From: Planococcus lenghuensis
GTDB lineage: Bacteria; Bacillota; Bacilli; Bacillales_A; Planococcaceae
Assembly: GCF_001999905.1 (NCBI RefSeq)
Contig: NZ_CP019640.1
Span: forward strand, 152,501 to 216,500
Length of the DNA: 64,000 nucleotides
Reading direction: 5' to 3'
The translations under genes were made by a program, and so were the position numbers. Numbering within the stretch: position 1 is the stretch's first letter; each line of letters opens with the position of its first letter. This document shows, piece by piece, positions 1-10,152 of this stretch. The notes below the pieces were generated by a model. It saw nothing but the letters and a program-made list of their open reading frames with translations, made no database searches and was not told where the DNA came from.

Positions 1-2884
<2,884 letters not shown>

Positions 2885-3061
2885 AAAGAAAAGCGCAGGT
2901 GGCCACGCAAGGCCCGACCGGCGTAGAGACGGCCCATGGCGGAAATCCTGATTTCCAGAATGGGACGGCTTACGACCCGAGGGCCTGGCCACCGAGCTAG
3001 ACACCACAGCATTTCAATGTCGGTTATCCAGTTTTGAGTGAACAAGCACTCAACCAAATAA

Positions 3062-3178
3062 GTCCAGTGATGATGGCAGAGAGGCCACACCCGTTCCCAT
3101 CCCGAACACGGCAGTTAAGCTCTCTTGCGCCGATGGTAGTTGGGGGCTTCCCCCTGTGAGAGTAGGACGTCGCTGGGC
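3062..3178 (+). rRNA. rrf: 5S ribosomal RNA
   Basis: Recognised by the core CCCGTTCCCATCCCGAACAC and the AGTAGGACGTCGC 3' segment. The terminal helix pairs TCCAGTGATG (3063-3072) with CGTCGCTGGG (3168-3177) over ten base pairs, which fixes the ends to within 1-2 nt. It follows 23S in normal order. No strong terminator separates it from the tRNA cluster, so the tRNAs are probably part of the same precursor transcript. Confidence 0.97.
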
Positions 3179-3215
3179 AATTTTCTATTATTGTATTTGT
3201 TTTCACTTTTACCTT

Positions 3216-3288
3216 GCTTCCATAGCTCAGCAGGTAGAGCACTTCCATGGTAAGGAAGAGGTCATCGGTTCGAATCCGATTGGGAGCT
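3216..3288 (+). tRNA. tRNA-Thr(GGT)
   Basis: Cloverleaf with acceptor GCTTCCA/TGGGAGC. The anticodon stem CTTCC/GGAAG closes the loop ATGGTAA, giving anticodon GGT. CCA is not encoded (the next bases are CTG), so it must be added after transcription. First of eight clustered tRNAs. Confidence 0.96.
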
Positions 3289-3339
3289 CTGCTGTTTTTT
3301 GAGGAAATTTGCATGAAGTATGTTTTGTTTATAGAGATT

Positions 3340-3414
3340 GGCCCCTTGGTCAAGCGGTTAAGACACCGCCCTTTCACGGCGGTAACACGGGTTCGAATCC
3401 CGTAGGGGTCACCA
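3340..3414 (+). tRNA. tRNA-Glu(TTC)
   Basis: Acceptor GGCCCCT pairs with AGGGGTC. The anticodon loop CTTTCAC gives TTC, and the T arm contains GGTTCGAATCC. The 3' CCA is encoded at 3412-3414. Confidence 0.97.
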
Positions 3415-3418
3415 TTTT

Positions 3419-3494
3419 GGAGGATTAGCTCAGCTGGGAGAGCATCTGCCTTACAAGCAGAGGGTCGGCGGTTCGATCCCGTCATCCTCCACCA
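3419..3494 (+). tRNA. tRNA-Val(TAC)
   Basis: Acceptor GGAGGAT pairs with ATCCTCC. The stem TCTGC/GCAGA encloses the loop CTTACAA, giving anticodon TAC. CCA is encoded. Only four bases separate it from tRNA-Glu. Confidence 0.97.
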
Positions 3495-3508
3495 TTTATA
3501 TTCTATGC

Positions 3509-3592
3509 GGAGGGGTAGCGAAGTGGCTAAACGCGGCGGACTGTAAATCCGCTCCTTCGGGTTCGGCAGTTCGAATCTGCCCCCCTCCACCA
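3509..3592 (+). tRNA. tRNA-Tyr(GTA)
   Basis: Class II tRNA of 84 nt with a long variable arm (CTCCTTCGGG region). Acceptor GGAGGGG pairs with CCCCTCC. The stem GCGGA/TCCGC encloses CTGTAAA, giving anticodon GTA. CCA is encoded. Confidence 0.97.
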
Positions 3593-3607
3593 GTTTTATA
3601 GAAGCGT

Positions 3608-3679
3608 TGGGGCATAGCCAAGCGGTAAGGCAACGGGTTTTGGTCTCGTGATGCCTAGGTTCGAATCCTAGTGCCCCAG
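3608..3679 (+). tRNA. tRNA-Gln(TTG)
   Basis: Acceptor TGGGGCA pairs with TGCCCCA, the U1-A72 type pair typical of tRNA-Gln. The anticodon loop TTTTGGT gives TTG. CCA is not encoded; the discriminator G is followed by CTTTTTTT. Confidence 0.96.
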
Positions 3680-3692
3680 CTTTTTTTAATTG

Positions 3693-3768
3693 GAGCCATT
3701 AGCTCAGTTGGTAGAGCATCTGACTTTTAATCAGAGGGTCGAAGGTTCGAATCCTTCATGGCTCACCA
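3693..3768 (+). tRNA. tRNA-Lys(TTT)
   Basis: Acceptor GAGCCAT pairs with ATGGCTC. The stem CTGA/TCAG region closes the loop CTTTTAA, giving anticodon TTT. CCA is encoded. Confidence 0.97.
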
Positions 3769-3777
3769 TTTATGTTT

Positions 3778-3863
3778 GCGGATGTGGCGGAATTGGCAGA
3801 CGCGCTAGAATCAGGCTCTAGTGTCCTTTACCGGACGTGGGGGTTCGACTCCCTTCATCCGCA
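3778..3863 (+). tRNA. tRNA-Leu(CAG)
   Basis: Class II tRNA of 86 nt. Acceptor GCGGATG pairs with CATCCGC. The stem CTAGA/TCTAG encloses ATCAGGC, giving anticodon CAG. The long variable arm is TGTCC..GGACG. CCA is not encoded (TCA follows). Confidence 0.96.
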
Positions 3864-3888
3864 TCATTGTATCATTGCTATTTATCAA

Positions 3889-3961
3889 GGGGCCTTAGCT
3901 CAGCTGGGAGAGCGCGTCGCTGGCAGCGACGAGGTCAGGGGTTCGAGCCCCCTAGGCTCCA
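3889..3961 (+). tRNA. tRNA-Ala(GGC)
   Basis: Acceptor GGGGCCT pairs with AGGCTCC. The stem CGTCG/CGACG encloses CTGGCAG, giving anticodon GGC. CCA is not encoded. Last tRNA of the cluster, followed by a terminator. Confidence 0.96.
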
Positions 3962-3986
3962 TACAAATACGAAGATGCAAAACTAG

Positions 3987-4009
3987 AACGGCAGCGATGC
4001 CGTTTTTTT
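3987..4009 (+). terminator. Intrinsic terminator of rRNA/tRNA cluster
   Basis: AACGGCA and TGCCGTT form a 7-bp stem around a short loop, followed by T7. It lies 25 bases after tRNA-Ala and is the first good terminator after the 5S gene. Confidence 0.9.
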
Positions 4010-4115
4010 GTTTGTCCAAAAATTGTATCCGTGACTGCTCTGGAATTACCTGTTGAGAGCAGGAAAGATATGGTACATTAATGAAAAGAAAATTCTGCTG
4101 TCAAAAGGATGTCCT

Positions 4116-4964
4116 ATGTATACTTATAGCTTGCTTGAAAAAATTTTGTTTTTGCCTGCAGCTTTAAATACAAACCGTCTTCAAAAATCTTTATGCAATA
4201 AGACCATATTGATCACCGGCGCCAGTTCAGGCATTGGAAAATCGATTGCTTACCGACTGAGTGAAACCGGTGCACATTTGATTTTAGTGGCGAGGAGGGA
4301 ACACCTCCTCCAAGCTATCCGGAAAGATCTTGAAAAAAGCAATGTAGAGGTGAGCATCGTTCAGGCTGATTTGCGCAAACCGGACGAGCTGCAGCGTTTA
4401 CTGACATTTATTCATCAGCTTCCGAATGGGCTGGACATCGTTGTCAGTAACGCCGGGCTTTCTATCAGGCGGCCTATCCGTCAGTCATTGGACCGGGTTC
4501 ATGACTTCACCAGAACAATGGCCATCAATTATGAAGCACCTGTTCAACTGCTACTGTCTGTCATTCCGCTTCTTGCTAAAAAGCAAGGTCATATTGTTAA
4601 TATTTCAACGATCAATGCGTTGTTACTGCCTGTCCCTTACTGGACGGCTTATCAGGCTTCCAAAACTGCATTCGATGTGTGGCTTCGTTCTGCAGAGGCA
4701 GAATTGCGGATGATGGGTATTACTGTGACTTCCGTATATTTGCCGTTAGTGCGCACACCGATGATTCTGCCGACGGCGGCTTACCGGAAGATGCCTGCAA
4801 TGGACCCGGATCACACAGCAGTGATTGTCTGCCGGTCGATGTATACAAAAAAACGCGTATATCGGCCATGGTGGTTGATTTATGGTCAAGTGGCTTCTGT
4901 GTTATTCAGGAGAATAGGGGAGACGATTATGGCAGGTGCAGTCAAGCGAAAGGAAGACAAGTAA
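4116..4964 (+). CDS. SDR-family short-chain dehydrogenase/reductase
   Basis: Probable NAD(P)-dependent oxidoreductase of 282 aa. It has a Rossmann TGASSGIG at residues 34-41, SNAG at 111-114 and the catalytic YQASK at 179-183. The usual catalytic serine region reads NISTIN, so the Ser is S164, or is replaced by T165; the spacing to Tyr is one or two residues longer than normal. The start is set at ATG 4116 because AAAGGAT lies just upstream; a longer TTG form from 4053 has no ribosome site. A ~30-residue N-terminal extension and the Trp/Tyr-rich C-terminus suggest membrane association (inference). The stop overlaps the next start (TAATG), so the protein is probably made with the acyl-CoA ligase and may act on its product. 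The substrate cannot be named. Confidence 0.88.
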   Translation: MYTYSLLEKILFLPAALNTNRLQKSLCNKTILITGASSGIGKSIAYRLSETGAHLILVARREHLLQAIRKDLEKSNVEVSIVQADLRKPDELQRLLTFIHQLPNGLDIVVSNAGLSIRRPIRQSLDRVHDFTRTMAINYEAPVQLLLSVIPLLAKKQGHIVNISTINALLLPVPYWTAYQASKTAFDVWLRSAEAELRMMGITVTSVYLPLVRTPMILPTAAYRKMPAMDPDHTAVIVCRSMYTKKRVYRPWWLIYGQVASVLFRRIGETIMAGAVKRKEDK

Positions 4965-6502
4965 TGAAACTGCTGAAACTTGTCATTGTACTATATCGAA
5001 TGCAATTGCTTTCCTTCCGCGGATTGACGGCAGTTCTTTCTACTGTCCAAAAACACGGTGTTAACCTTATGACACTCCTCGAGATCAGAGAGAAGTATAA
5101 TGGACAAGACACAGCACTAGTCGATGACAATGGAAGTGTCAGTTACAGCGAGCTTCTTGCACAATCTAGCTGCTGGGCAACAAGTCTTCGGGAGACATAC
5201 GGCCTCAGAGCTGGACAAAAGGCAGGTGTTCTTTGCCGAAATCATATTCCACTGGTCGGTTCACTGATTGCTGTTTCCCGGCTGGGAGCAGATTGTTACT
5301 TACTGAATCCGGAAATTGGCCGCGAACAATTCAGCAGCCTGACAAGCATTCATGATTTTGATCTTCTGATATGCGATGCTGATTTAACAGGCTTGGTAGA
5401 AGGAAGTGAAAGTGGATTAAGAAAGGTATGCATACTCCACCCGGACAAGCCGGTCACCAGCCGGCAAAAAGCGACGTCGCTAGGGAAAGAATGGCAAGTG
5501 TCCCGGTCTTCTGCCGGCAGGCTTATCCTGCTGACAGGCGGGACTACCGGAGCGCCAAAAGAAGCCCCGCATAAACCTTCTCTTTTCAAATTTTTGAATC
5601 CTTTTCTTGCGGTGCTTATCCGTCTTAATTTCTTGAATCTGAAGACCATCCATATCGCGACACCGCTTTATCATGGCTACGGATTAGCGATTCTGCTCGT
5701 ATGTCTGGCATTGGGGAAAAAGGCGGTTCTGAGCAGCAGATTCGATGCCCACCGGACCTGTTCTCTTATTCGGAAACACCACGTTGAGGCTGTAACGGTG
5801 GTCCCGCTCATGCTGCAAAAGATGCTGCGGGCAAACACGGATGATCTGCAATCTCTATGCTGCATCGCTTCCGGAGGTGCAGCACTCAGTCCGCAGCTGG
5901 TTCTTGAAACTGAACACGCATTGGGTCCGGTGCTTTATAATTTATACGGCACTTCTGAAGCAGGACTGAACCTGATTGCAACACCGGAAGATTTAAAGGC
6001 AGCACCTGCGACCAATGGCAGGCAGATAACCGGCATGCAGCTGAAAATTATTGATGCTAACAAGAAACCTGTGCCTGATGGAATGATCGGTCATATTTGT
6101 GTGAAGAGTGGCTGGTCGATGAATAACCGGAAGCGGGATTGGATTGAAACTGGAGATCTTGGCTACCGGAGTAAAGAAGGATACTATTTTCTGTGCGGCC
6201 GGATCGATGACATGATTGTTTCAGGCGGTGAAAACGTCTATCCTGTTGAAGTGGAAAGGGTATTGTCTCAGCATCCACTAATTGAAGACGTGGCTGTTAT
6301 CGGTGTAGATGACGATAGATTCGGTCAGCGGCTGAGGGCTTTTGTGCAGACTGCTGAAGGAACTGAATTGACTGAAGAGGTGTTGGCCGATTGGCTGGGC
6401 GAGCGGATAGCCCGCTACCAGATGCCCCGGGAAATCCGGTTTGTGAAGAGATTGCCATATACATCTTTAGGCAAACTGAATAAAAAGCGCCTCCAATCTT
6501 AA
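4964..6502 (+). CDS. AMP-dependent acyl-CoA synthetase/ligase family protein
   Basis: ANL-superfamily adenylate-forming enzyme of 512 aa, expected to activate a carboxylic acid as acyl-AMP and load it onto CoA. Visible motifs are the P-loop LTGGTTGAPKEA, YGTSEAG, the hinge region TGDLGY, GGENVYPVEVE, and the C-terminal LGKLNKK with the catalytic Lys. All core residues are present, so it should be active. The N-terminal ~35 residues form a hydrophobic, basic segment (LLKLVIVLYRMQLLSF) that could anchor it to the membrane. Start ATG 4964 overlaps the SDR stop and is preceded by AAGGAAG; an in-frame extension into the SDR gene is a shadow. Pairing with an SDR suggests two steps on a fatty or aromatic acid, but the substrate is unknown. 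Confidence 0.9.
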   Translation: MKLLKLVIVLYRMQLLSFRGLTAVLSTVQKHGVNLMTLLEIREKYNGQDTALVDDNGSVSYSELLAQSSCWATSLRETYGLRAGQKAGVLCRNHIPLVGSLIAVSRLGADCYLLNPEIGREQFSSLTSIHDFDLLICDADLTGLVEGSESGLRKVCILHPDKPVTSRQKATSLGKEWQVSRSSAGRLILLTGGTTGAPKEAPHKPSLFKFLNPFLAVLIRLNFLNLKTIHIATPLYHGYGLAILLVCLALGKKAVLSSRFDAHRTCSLIRKHHVEAVTVVPLMLQKMLRANTDDLQSLCCIASGGAALSPQLVLETEHALGPVLYNLYGTSEAGLNLIATPEDLKAAPATNGRQITGMQLKIIDANKKPVPDGMIGHICVKSGWSMNNRKRDWIETGDLGYRSKEGYYFLCGRIDDMIVSGGENVYPVEVERVLSQHPLIEDVAVIGVDDDRFGQRLRAFVQTAEGTELTEEVLADWLGERIARYQMPREIRFVKRLPYTSLGKLNKKRLQS

Positions 6503-6507
6503 TATAC

Positions 6508-6538
6508 AGCTCCTGGTCAATTCGACAGGAGCTTTTAT
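6508..6538 (+). terminator. Terminator after SDR/ligase operon
   Basis: AGCTCCTG (6508-6515) pairs with CAGGAGCT (6526-6533), followed by TTTATT. It ends the two-gene transcript six bases after the stop. Confidence 0.85.
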
Positions 6539-6626
6539 TCTGCTGTTTTGTAACCCTTTAGCCGGGTATAACACACTATATGAATAAATAAACGAATCAG
6601 CAGGAGACAGAAAGGGGGATCGAATC

Positions 6627-7427
6627 ATGTGGAATTGGTTCTTGTCATTGTCACCGGTATTGCAGGCGTTATTAGCAGGACTCTTTACTTGGGGACTGAC
6701 GGCACTCGGAGCAGCTGCTGTGTTTGCAGTCAAGGAAGTAAAAGTGAAGCTGATGGATTTTATGCTGGGATTTGCAGGCGGGGTAATGATTGCTGCGAGT
6801 TTCTGGTCCTTGCTGTCACCGGCGATTGACATGGCGCAGGATAGCAGTTTTCTGCCGCCATGGGCAGTAGCGGCAATTGGCTTCCTTTTGGGCGGTTTAT
6901 TCATCTTTCTTATCAATCGTTATGTTCCTCACCGACATGCCTCCGATAAATCACAACAAAAAGTAAGCAATCGAAACTTTTTGCTGCTTATGGCTATAAC
7001 TCTCCATAATATTCCAGAAGGCTTGGCAGTAGGTGTAGCATTCGGTGCTGTCGCTGCCGGCTATGAATCTGCATCGCTTGCTGGCGCAGTGGCCCTTGCA
7101 CTTGGAATCGGACTGCAGAATTTTCCTGAAGGCGTTGCTGTAGCGATGCCATTGAGAAGAGAAGGTGTAACGAGAACGAAAAGTTTTTTATACGGCCAAG
7201 GCTCTGCAATTGTAGAACCGATCGCAGCAGTTATTGGTGCATTGGCAGTCGGTCTTATTCAACCGATCCTTCCTTATGCATTGAGTTTTGCCGCGGGCGC
7301 GATGATTTTTGTGGTTGCAGAGGAAGTCATCCCTGAATCACAGGAAAATGGCAATAAATCACTGGCTGCCAATAGTTTGCTGGTCGGCTTTGCTGTTATG
7401 ATGGTACTTGACGTGGCTCTCGGTTAA
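6627..7427 (+). CDS. ZIP-family divalent metal transporter (GufA/ZupT-like)
   Basis: Integral membrane transporter of 266 aa, predicted to import Zn2+ or related divalent metals. It has about eight hydrophobic segments and the two ZIP signature helices: HNIPEG at 127-132 and NFPEG at 165-169, whose His, Asn and Glu residues form the binuclear metal site. A short histidine/charged loop at ~100-115 (PHRHASDK) is the usual cytoplasmic variable loop, here brief. The start is preceded by AAAGGGGG. It is monocistronic between two terminators. No Zur or MntR box is obvious. Metal specificity cannot be read from the sequence. Confidence 0.93.
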   Translation: MWNWFLSLSPVLQALLAGLFTWGLTALGAAAVFAVKEVKVKLMDFMLGFAGGVMIAASFWSLLSPAIDMAQDSSFLPPWAVAAIGFLLGGLFIFLINRYVPHRHASDKSQQKVSNRNFLLLMAITLHNIPEGLAVGVAFGAVAAGYESASLAGAVALALGIGLQNFPEGVAVAMPLRREGVTRTKSFLYGQGSAIVEPIAAVIGALAVGLIQPILPYALSFAAGAMIFVVAEEVIPESQENGNKSLAANSLLVGFAVMMVLDVALG

Positions 7428-7476
7428 AAGCAAACCAGAGAATAGAATGGACAAAACACTGGCAGCACAATCTATA

Positions 7477-7518
7477 GGATATGCGTGTGGTATTTTACCA
7501 CATCGTATATCCTTTTTT
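7477..7518 (+). terminator. Terminator after ZIP transporter gene
   Basis: GGATAT..TGTGG pairs with CCACA..ATATCC across a TATTTTA loop, followed by T6. Strong rho-independent terminator 50 bases after the stop. Confidence 0.88.
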
Positions 7519-7873
7519 GTTCCTGTAATTAATATAGATAGCAGTATTTGCAGCAGGGAATACTGGATCTGTCCAAGCAATTTTAACGTAATTTATACTT
7601 CTATATTTAATAGCAGAACGAGGAGTCAGCTTTTGCATGCTTTCTACATAACTCTCTGACAGCAATTGATCAGTAGTTGAATACATAGTTGTAAATTGCA
7701 GGTCTTGTAACGCCGATAAAAGGATCGTGAGAATAGAGATCATGCAATAACAATGAAATCGATAGCCAAGTTATTAATATTATTGTGAAATCGCTTTTTT
7801 TTATTTTTTTAACTGTATAATAGTTAAAAGCATAATTAATAATAAATTGGATAAATTTTCTTGAAAAAATCAA
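7519..7873 (-). pseudogene. AT-rich stretch with possible decayed reading frame
   Basis: On the minus strand two overlapping frames look like one broken protein: a frame from 7873 down to 7670 and a second from 7743 down to 7495 with an ordered-looking segment (SAIKYRSINYVKIAWTDP). Neither has a ribosome site, and the second runs into the terminator of the ZIP gene. I do not recognise the protein. It may be decayed coding sequence or chance; no plus-strand gene is credible here. Confidence 0.22.
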
Positions 7874-8015
7874 GAAAAAGTGTAAATACCGCTTTTTATA
7901 TTAGATTATTACTAATAATGAGTTTCTTTTGCATGGAATTAGTCTTGTTCCTCAAAAAAAGAGACAACTTTATTTTATTTTTAATTGACAGAAAAGTACA
8001 AAATATAAAAAACTC

Positions 8016-8044
8016 TTGTATTAAATTGACTTGCCTAGTATACT
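8016..8044 (+). promoter_or_regulatory. Putative sigma-A promoter of app operon
   Basis: TTGTAT (8016-8021), a 17-bp spacer, then TATACT (8039-8044), about 70 bases before the first gene. It sits at the end of an AT-rich stretch (7,740-8,110) in which I see no supported gene. Confidence 0.55.
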
Positions 8045-8113
8045 CGAAAAGAGATTTTTCTGAAACTTACTTTTTAAAATAATCACTCAATAAAATAAAA
8101 AGGGGATTGACAT

Positions 8114-9130
8114 ATGGTACAGCAAAGGGAGACTCTCCTGGAAGTCAAGAATCTCCATAGCGGTTTTACGATCGATGGGGACTTTTATAATGCAGTCCAA
8201 GATGTCTCGTTTGATATTAAAGAAAAAGAAGTGGTGTGTGTGGTCGGGGAGTCCGGATGCGGTAAAAGTGTCATGTCCCTTTCACTGATGCAGCTTCTAC
8301 CGAAAGAAAATGCCAAAATCGCGTCTGGTGAAGTCCTGTTAAACGGCATGGATATTGTACCCAAAAGCCAGGCTGAAATGAATAAAATACGCGGGAAAGA
8401 TATGGCGATGATTTTCCAAGAGCCAATGACTGCCCTGAATCCTGTACTGACAATTGGTTTTCAACTGAATGAAGTACTGTATAACCATACCGGTATCAAA
8501 AAGCGGGAAGCGACACAAAAGTCCGTCGAACTTCTGAAGCAGGTCGGTATTTCACGGCCTGAGAGTATCATGGACGAGTACCCGCACCAGCTGTCCGGCG
8601 GTATGCGCCAGCGAATCATGATTGCGATGGCGATTGCAATGGAACCGAAACTGCTCATTGCTGATGAGCCGACAACTGCGCTGGATGTTACCATCCAAGC
8701 ACAGATCCTTGAACTGCTGAAGGACATCCAGGAACGGAAAAATATGTCGATTCTGTTGATTACCCACGACTTGGGGGTGGTCGCCGAACTGGCGGACCGA
8801 GTGGTTGTCATGTATGCCGGTGAAGTGATCGAGCAATCAGATGTAGATAGTCTGTTTTATGATCCGAAGCATCCTTACACGGAAGCGCTGTTATCCAGCA
8901 TTCCGCGCCTTGAAGAAAAAGTCGAAACTCTGAATACGATTGGCGGCGTGGTGCCCTCACTTAAGAATATGCCGGAAGTCGGCTGCCGTTTTGCGGACAG
9001 GTGCCCGAAAGCGTCCGACCACTGTACAGAAATCACACCGAAACTCGCCGATGTGGGCGGCGGACATTATGCGAAATGTCTGCTCTATGAGGAATGCTAC
9101 CCGACAGAGAGTGAGGGAGTGAGAAGATGA
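8114..9130 (+). CDS. appD: Oligopeptide ABC transporter ATP-binding protein (AppD/OppD type)
   Basis: First ATPase of a peptide importer, 338 aa. Walker A GESGCGKS (~45-52), signature LSGGMRQR, Walker B LLIADEP and the switch His in ITHDLG are intact. The C-terminal CRFADRCPKASDHC is the cysteine-rich oligo_HPY extension typical of OppD/DppD subunits. The ribosome site is AAAAGGGGATTG. Its stop overlaps the next gene (ATGA), so both ATPases are translated together. Gene order D-F-A-B-C is that of the Bacillus subtilis app operon rather than opp (A-B-C-D-F), which is why the app name is used. Substrate range is inferred from family only. Confidence 0.93.
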   Translation: MVQQRETLLEVKNLHSGFTIDGDFYNAVQDVSFDIKEKEVVCVVGESGCGKSVMSLSLMQLLPKENAKIASGEVLLNGMDIVPKSQAEMNKIRGKDMAMIFQEPMTALNPVLTIGFQLNEVLYNHTGIKKREATQKSVELLKQVGISRPESIMDEYPHQLSGGMRQRIMIAMAIAMEPKLLIADEPTTALDVTIQAQILELLKDIQERKNMSILLITHDLGVVAELADRVVVMYAGEVIEQSDVDSLFYDPKHPYTEALLSSIPRLEEKVETLNTIGGVVPSLKNMPEVGCRFADRCPKASDHCTEITPKLADVGGGHYAKCLLYEECYPTESEGVRR

Positions 9131-10140
9131 CGGCGAAACACACAGAAGAACGGGAAATCCTATTGGAAGTCAAAAACTTAAAAAAATACTATCCGGTCCA
9201 TGCCGGGTTCTTTAGACGGAAAATCGCAGATGTTAAAGCGGTGGACGATATTTCCTTTACATTGAGAAGAGGAGAGACATTCGGACTGGTCGGTGAATCG
9301 GGCTGCGGCAAGTCAACTGCTGGCCGGACGATTACCCGGCTGACCGATGCCACTGATGGTGTCGTCAATTTCAACGGCGAAAATCTGGCGAACGTCAACA
9401 GCAAAAAGCTATGGGAAATCCGGAAAGATTTGCAGATGGTGTTTCAGGATCCTTATGCTTCCCTTAACCCCAAGATGATGGTCGGACACTTGGTGGATGA
9501 ACCGCTCCGCAATTACACTCGGAAATCCCATAAAAAACTGCAGGCTGAAGTGATGAATCTGCTGACGAAAGTCGGGCTCCGAGAAGAGGATTATTACAGA
9601 TACCCACATGAATTTTCAGGCGGCCAGCGCCAACGGATCGGGATTGCCCGGGCATTGGCATTGCAGCCGAAGCTGATCATCGCCGATGAGCCGGTGAGTG
9701 CGCTTGATGTATCCATCCAGTCACAAGTGCTGAACCTATTAAAAGAATTGCAGGATGAGTTCCACTTAACTTATTTGTTCATCGCACATGATTTAAGTGT
9801 CGTCAAACATATGAGCGACCGGATTGGTGTCATGTATCTCGGCAATATGATGGAAATCGGCGGAAGCGATTCCTTATACGAAGAACCGCTGCATCCGTAC
9901 ACCCAATCGTTGATCTCTGCAATTCCTCAGCCGGATCCGAGAAGAAAACGCGAACGGATCGTGCTCCAGGGAGATGTGCCGAATCCTCAGAACCCGCCGA
10001 GCGGCTGTGTATTCCATACGCGCTGTCCATTTGCAATGGATGCCTGCAAAGTCATTGTCCCGGAACTTAAGGAGGTGAGGCCAGACCATCGAGTGGCTTG
10101 TTTGCTTTACGACGAAGAAGTAATGAAAGATAAAAAATAA
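9127..10140 (+). CDS. appF: Oligopeptide ABC transporter ATP-binding protein (AppF/OppF type)
   Basis: Second ATPase of the importer, 337 aa. It begins with the OppF-like KKYYPVHAGFFRR insert before the strand that precedes Walker A, then GESGCGKST, the signature FSGGQRQRIGIARAL, Walker B IIADEPVSALD and the switch IAHDLS. It ends with the oligo_HPY cysteine segment GCVFHTRCPFAMDAC. It overlaps appD by four bases and is followed after 12 bases by the binding-protein gene. It should form the heterodimeric ATPase with AppD under the two permeases. Confidence 0.93.
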   Translation: MTAKHTEEREILLEVKNLKKYYPVHAGFFRRKIADVKAVDDISFTLRRGETFGLVGESGCGKSTAGRTITRLTDATDGVVNFNGENLANVNSKKLWEIRKDLQMVFQDPYASLNPKMMVGHLVDEPLRNYTRKSHKKLQAEVMNLLTKVGLREEDYYRYPHEFSGGQRQRIGIARALALQPKLIIADEPVSALDVSIQSQVLNLLKELQDEFHLTYLFIAHDLSVVKHMSDRIGVMYLGNMMEIGGSDSLYEEPLHPYTQSLISAIPQPDPRRKRERIVLQGDVPNPQNPPSGCVFHTRCPFAMDACKVIVPELKEVRPDHRVACLLYDEEVMKDKK

Positions 10141-10152
10141 GGGGGAAACATT

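Noticed and set aside
3024-3590. 188-codon minus-strand frame over the tRNA cluster
   Set aside because: It is the antisense of five tRNA genes; such translated tRNA frames are common false annotations.
3772-4056. Plus-strand frame containing ADVAELADALESGSS
   Set aside because: This is the well-known translation of tRNA-Leu and tRNA-Ala sequence, not a protein.
4679-4963. N-terminal extension of the acyl-CoA ligase into the SDR gene
   Set aside because: No ribosome site, and the sequence is out-of-frame SDR coding DNA; ATG 4964 with AAGGAAG fits better.
7859-8082. 73-codon plus-strand frame before the app operon
   Set aside because: AT-rich, no ribosome site, low-complexity Lys/Phe/Leu content, and it contains the likely promoter.
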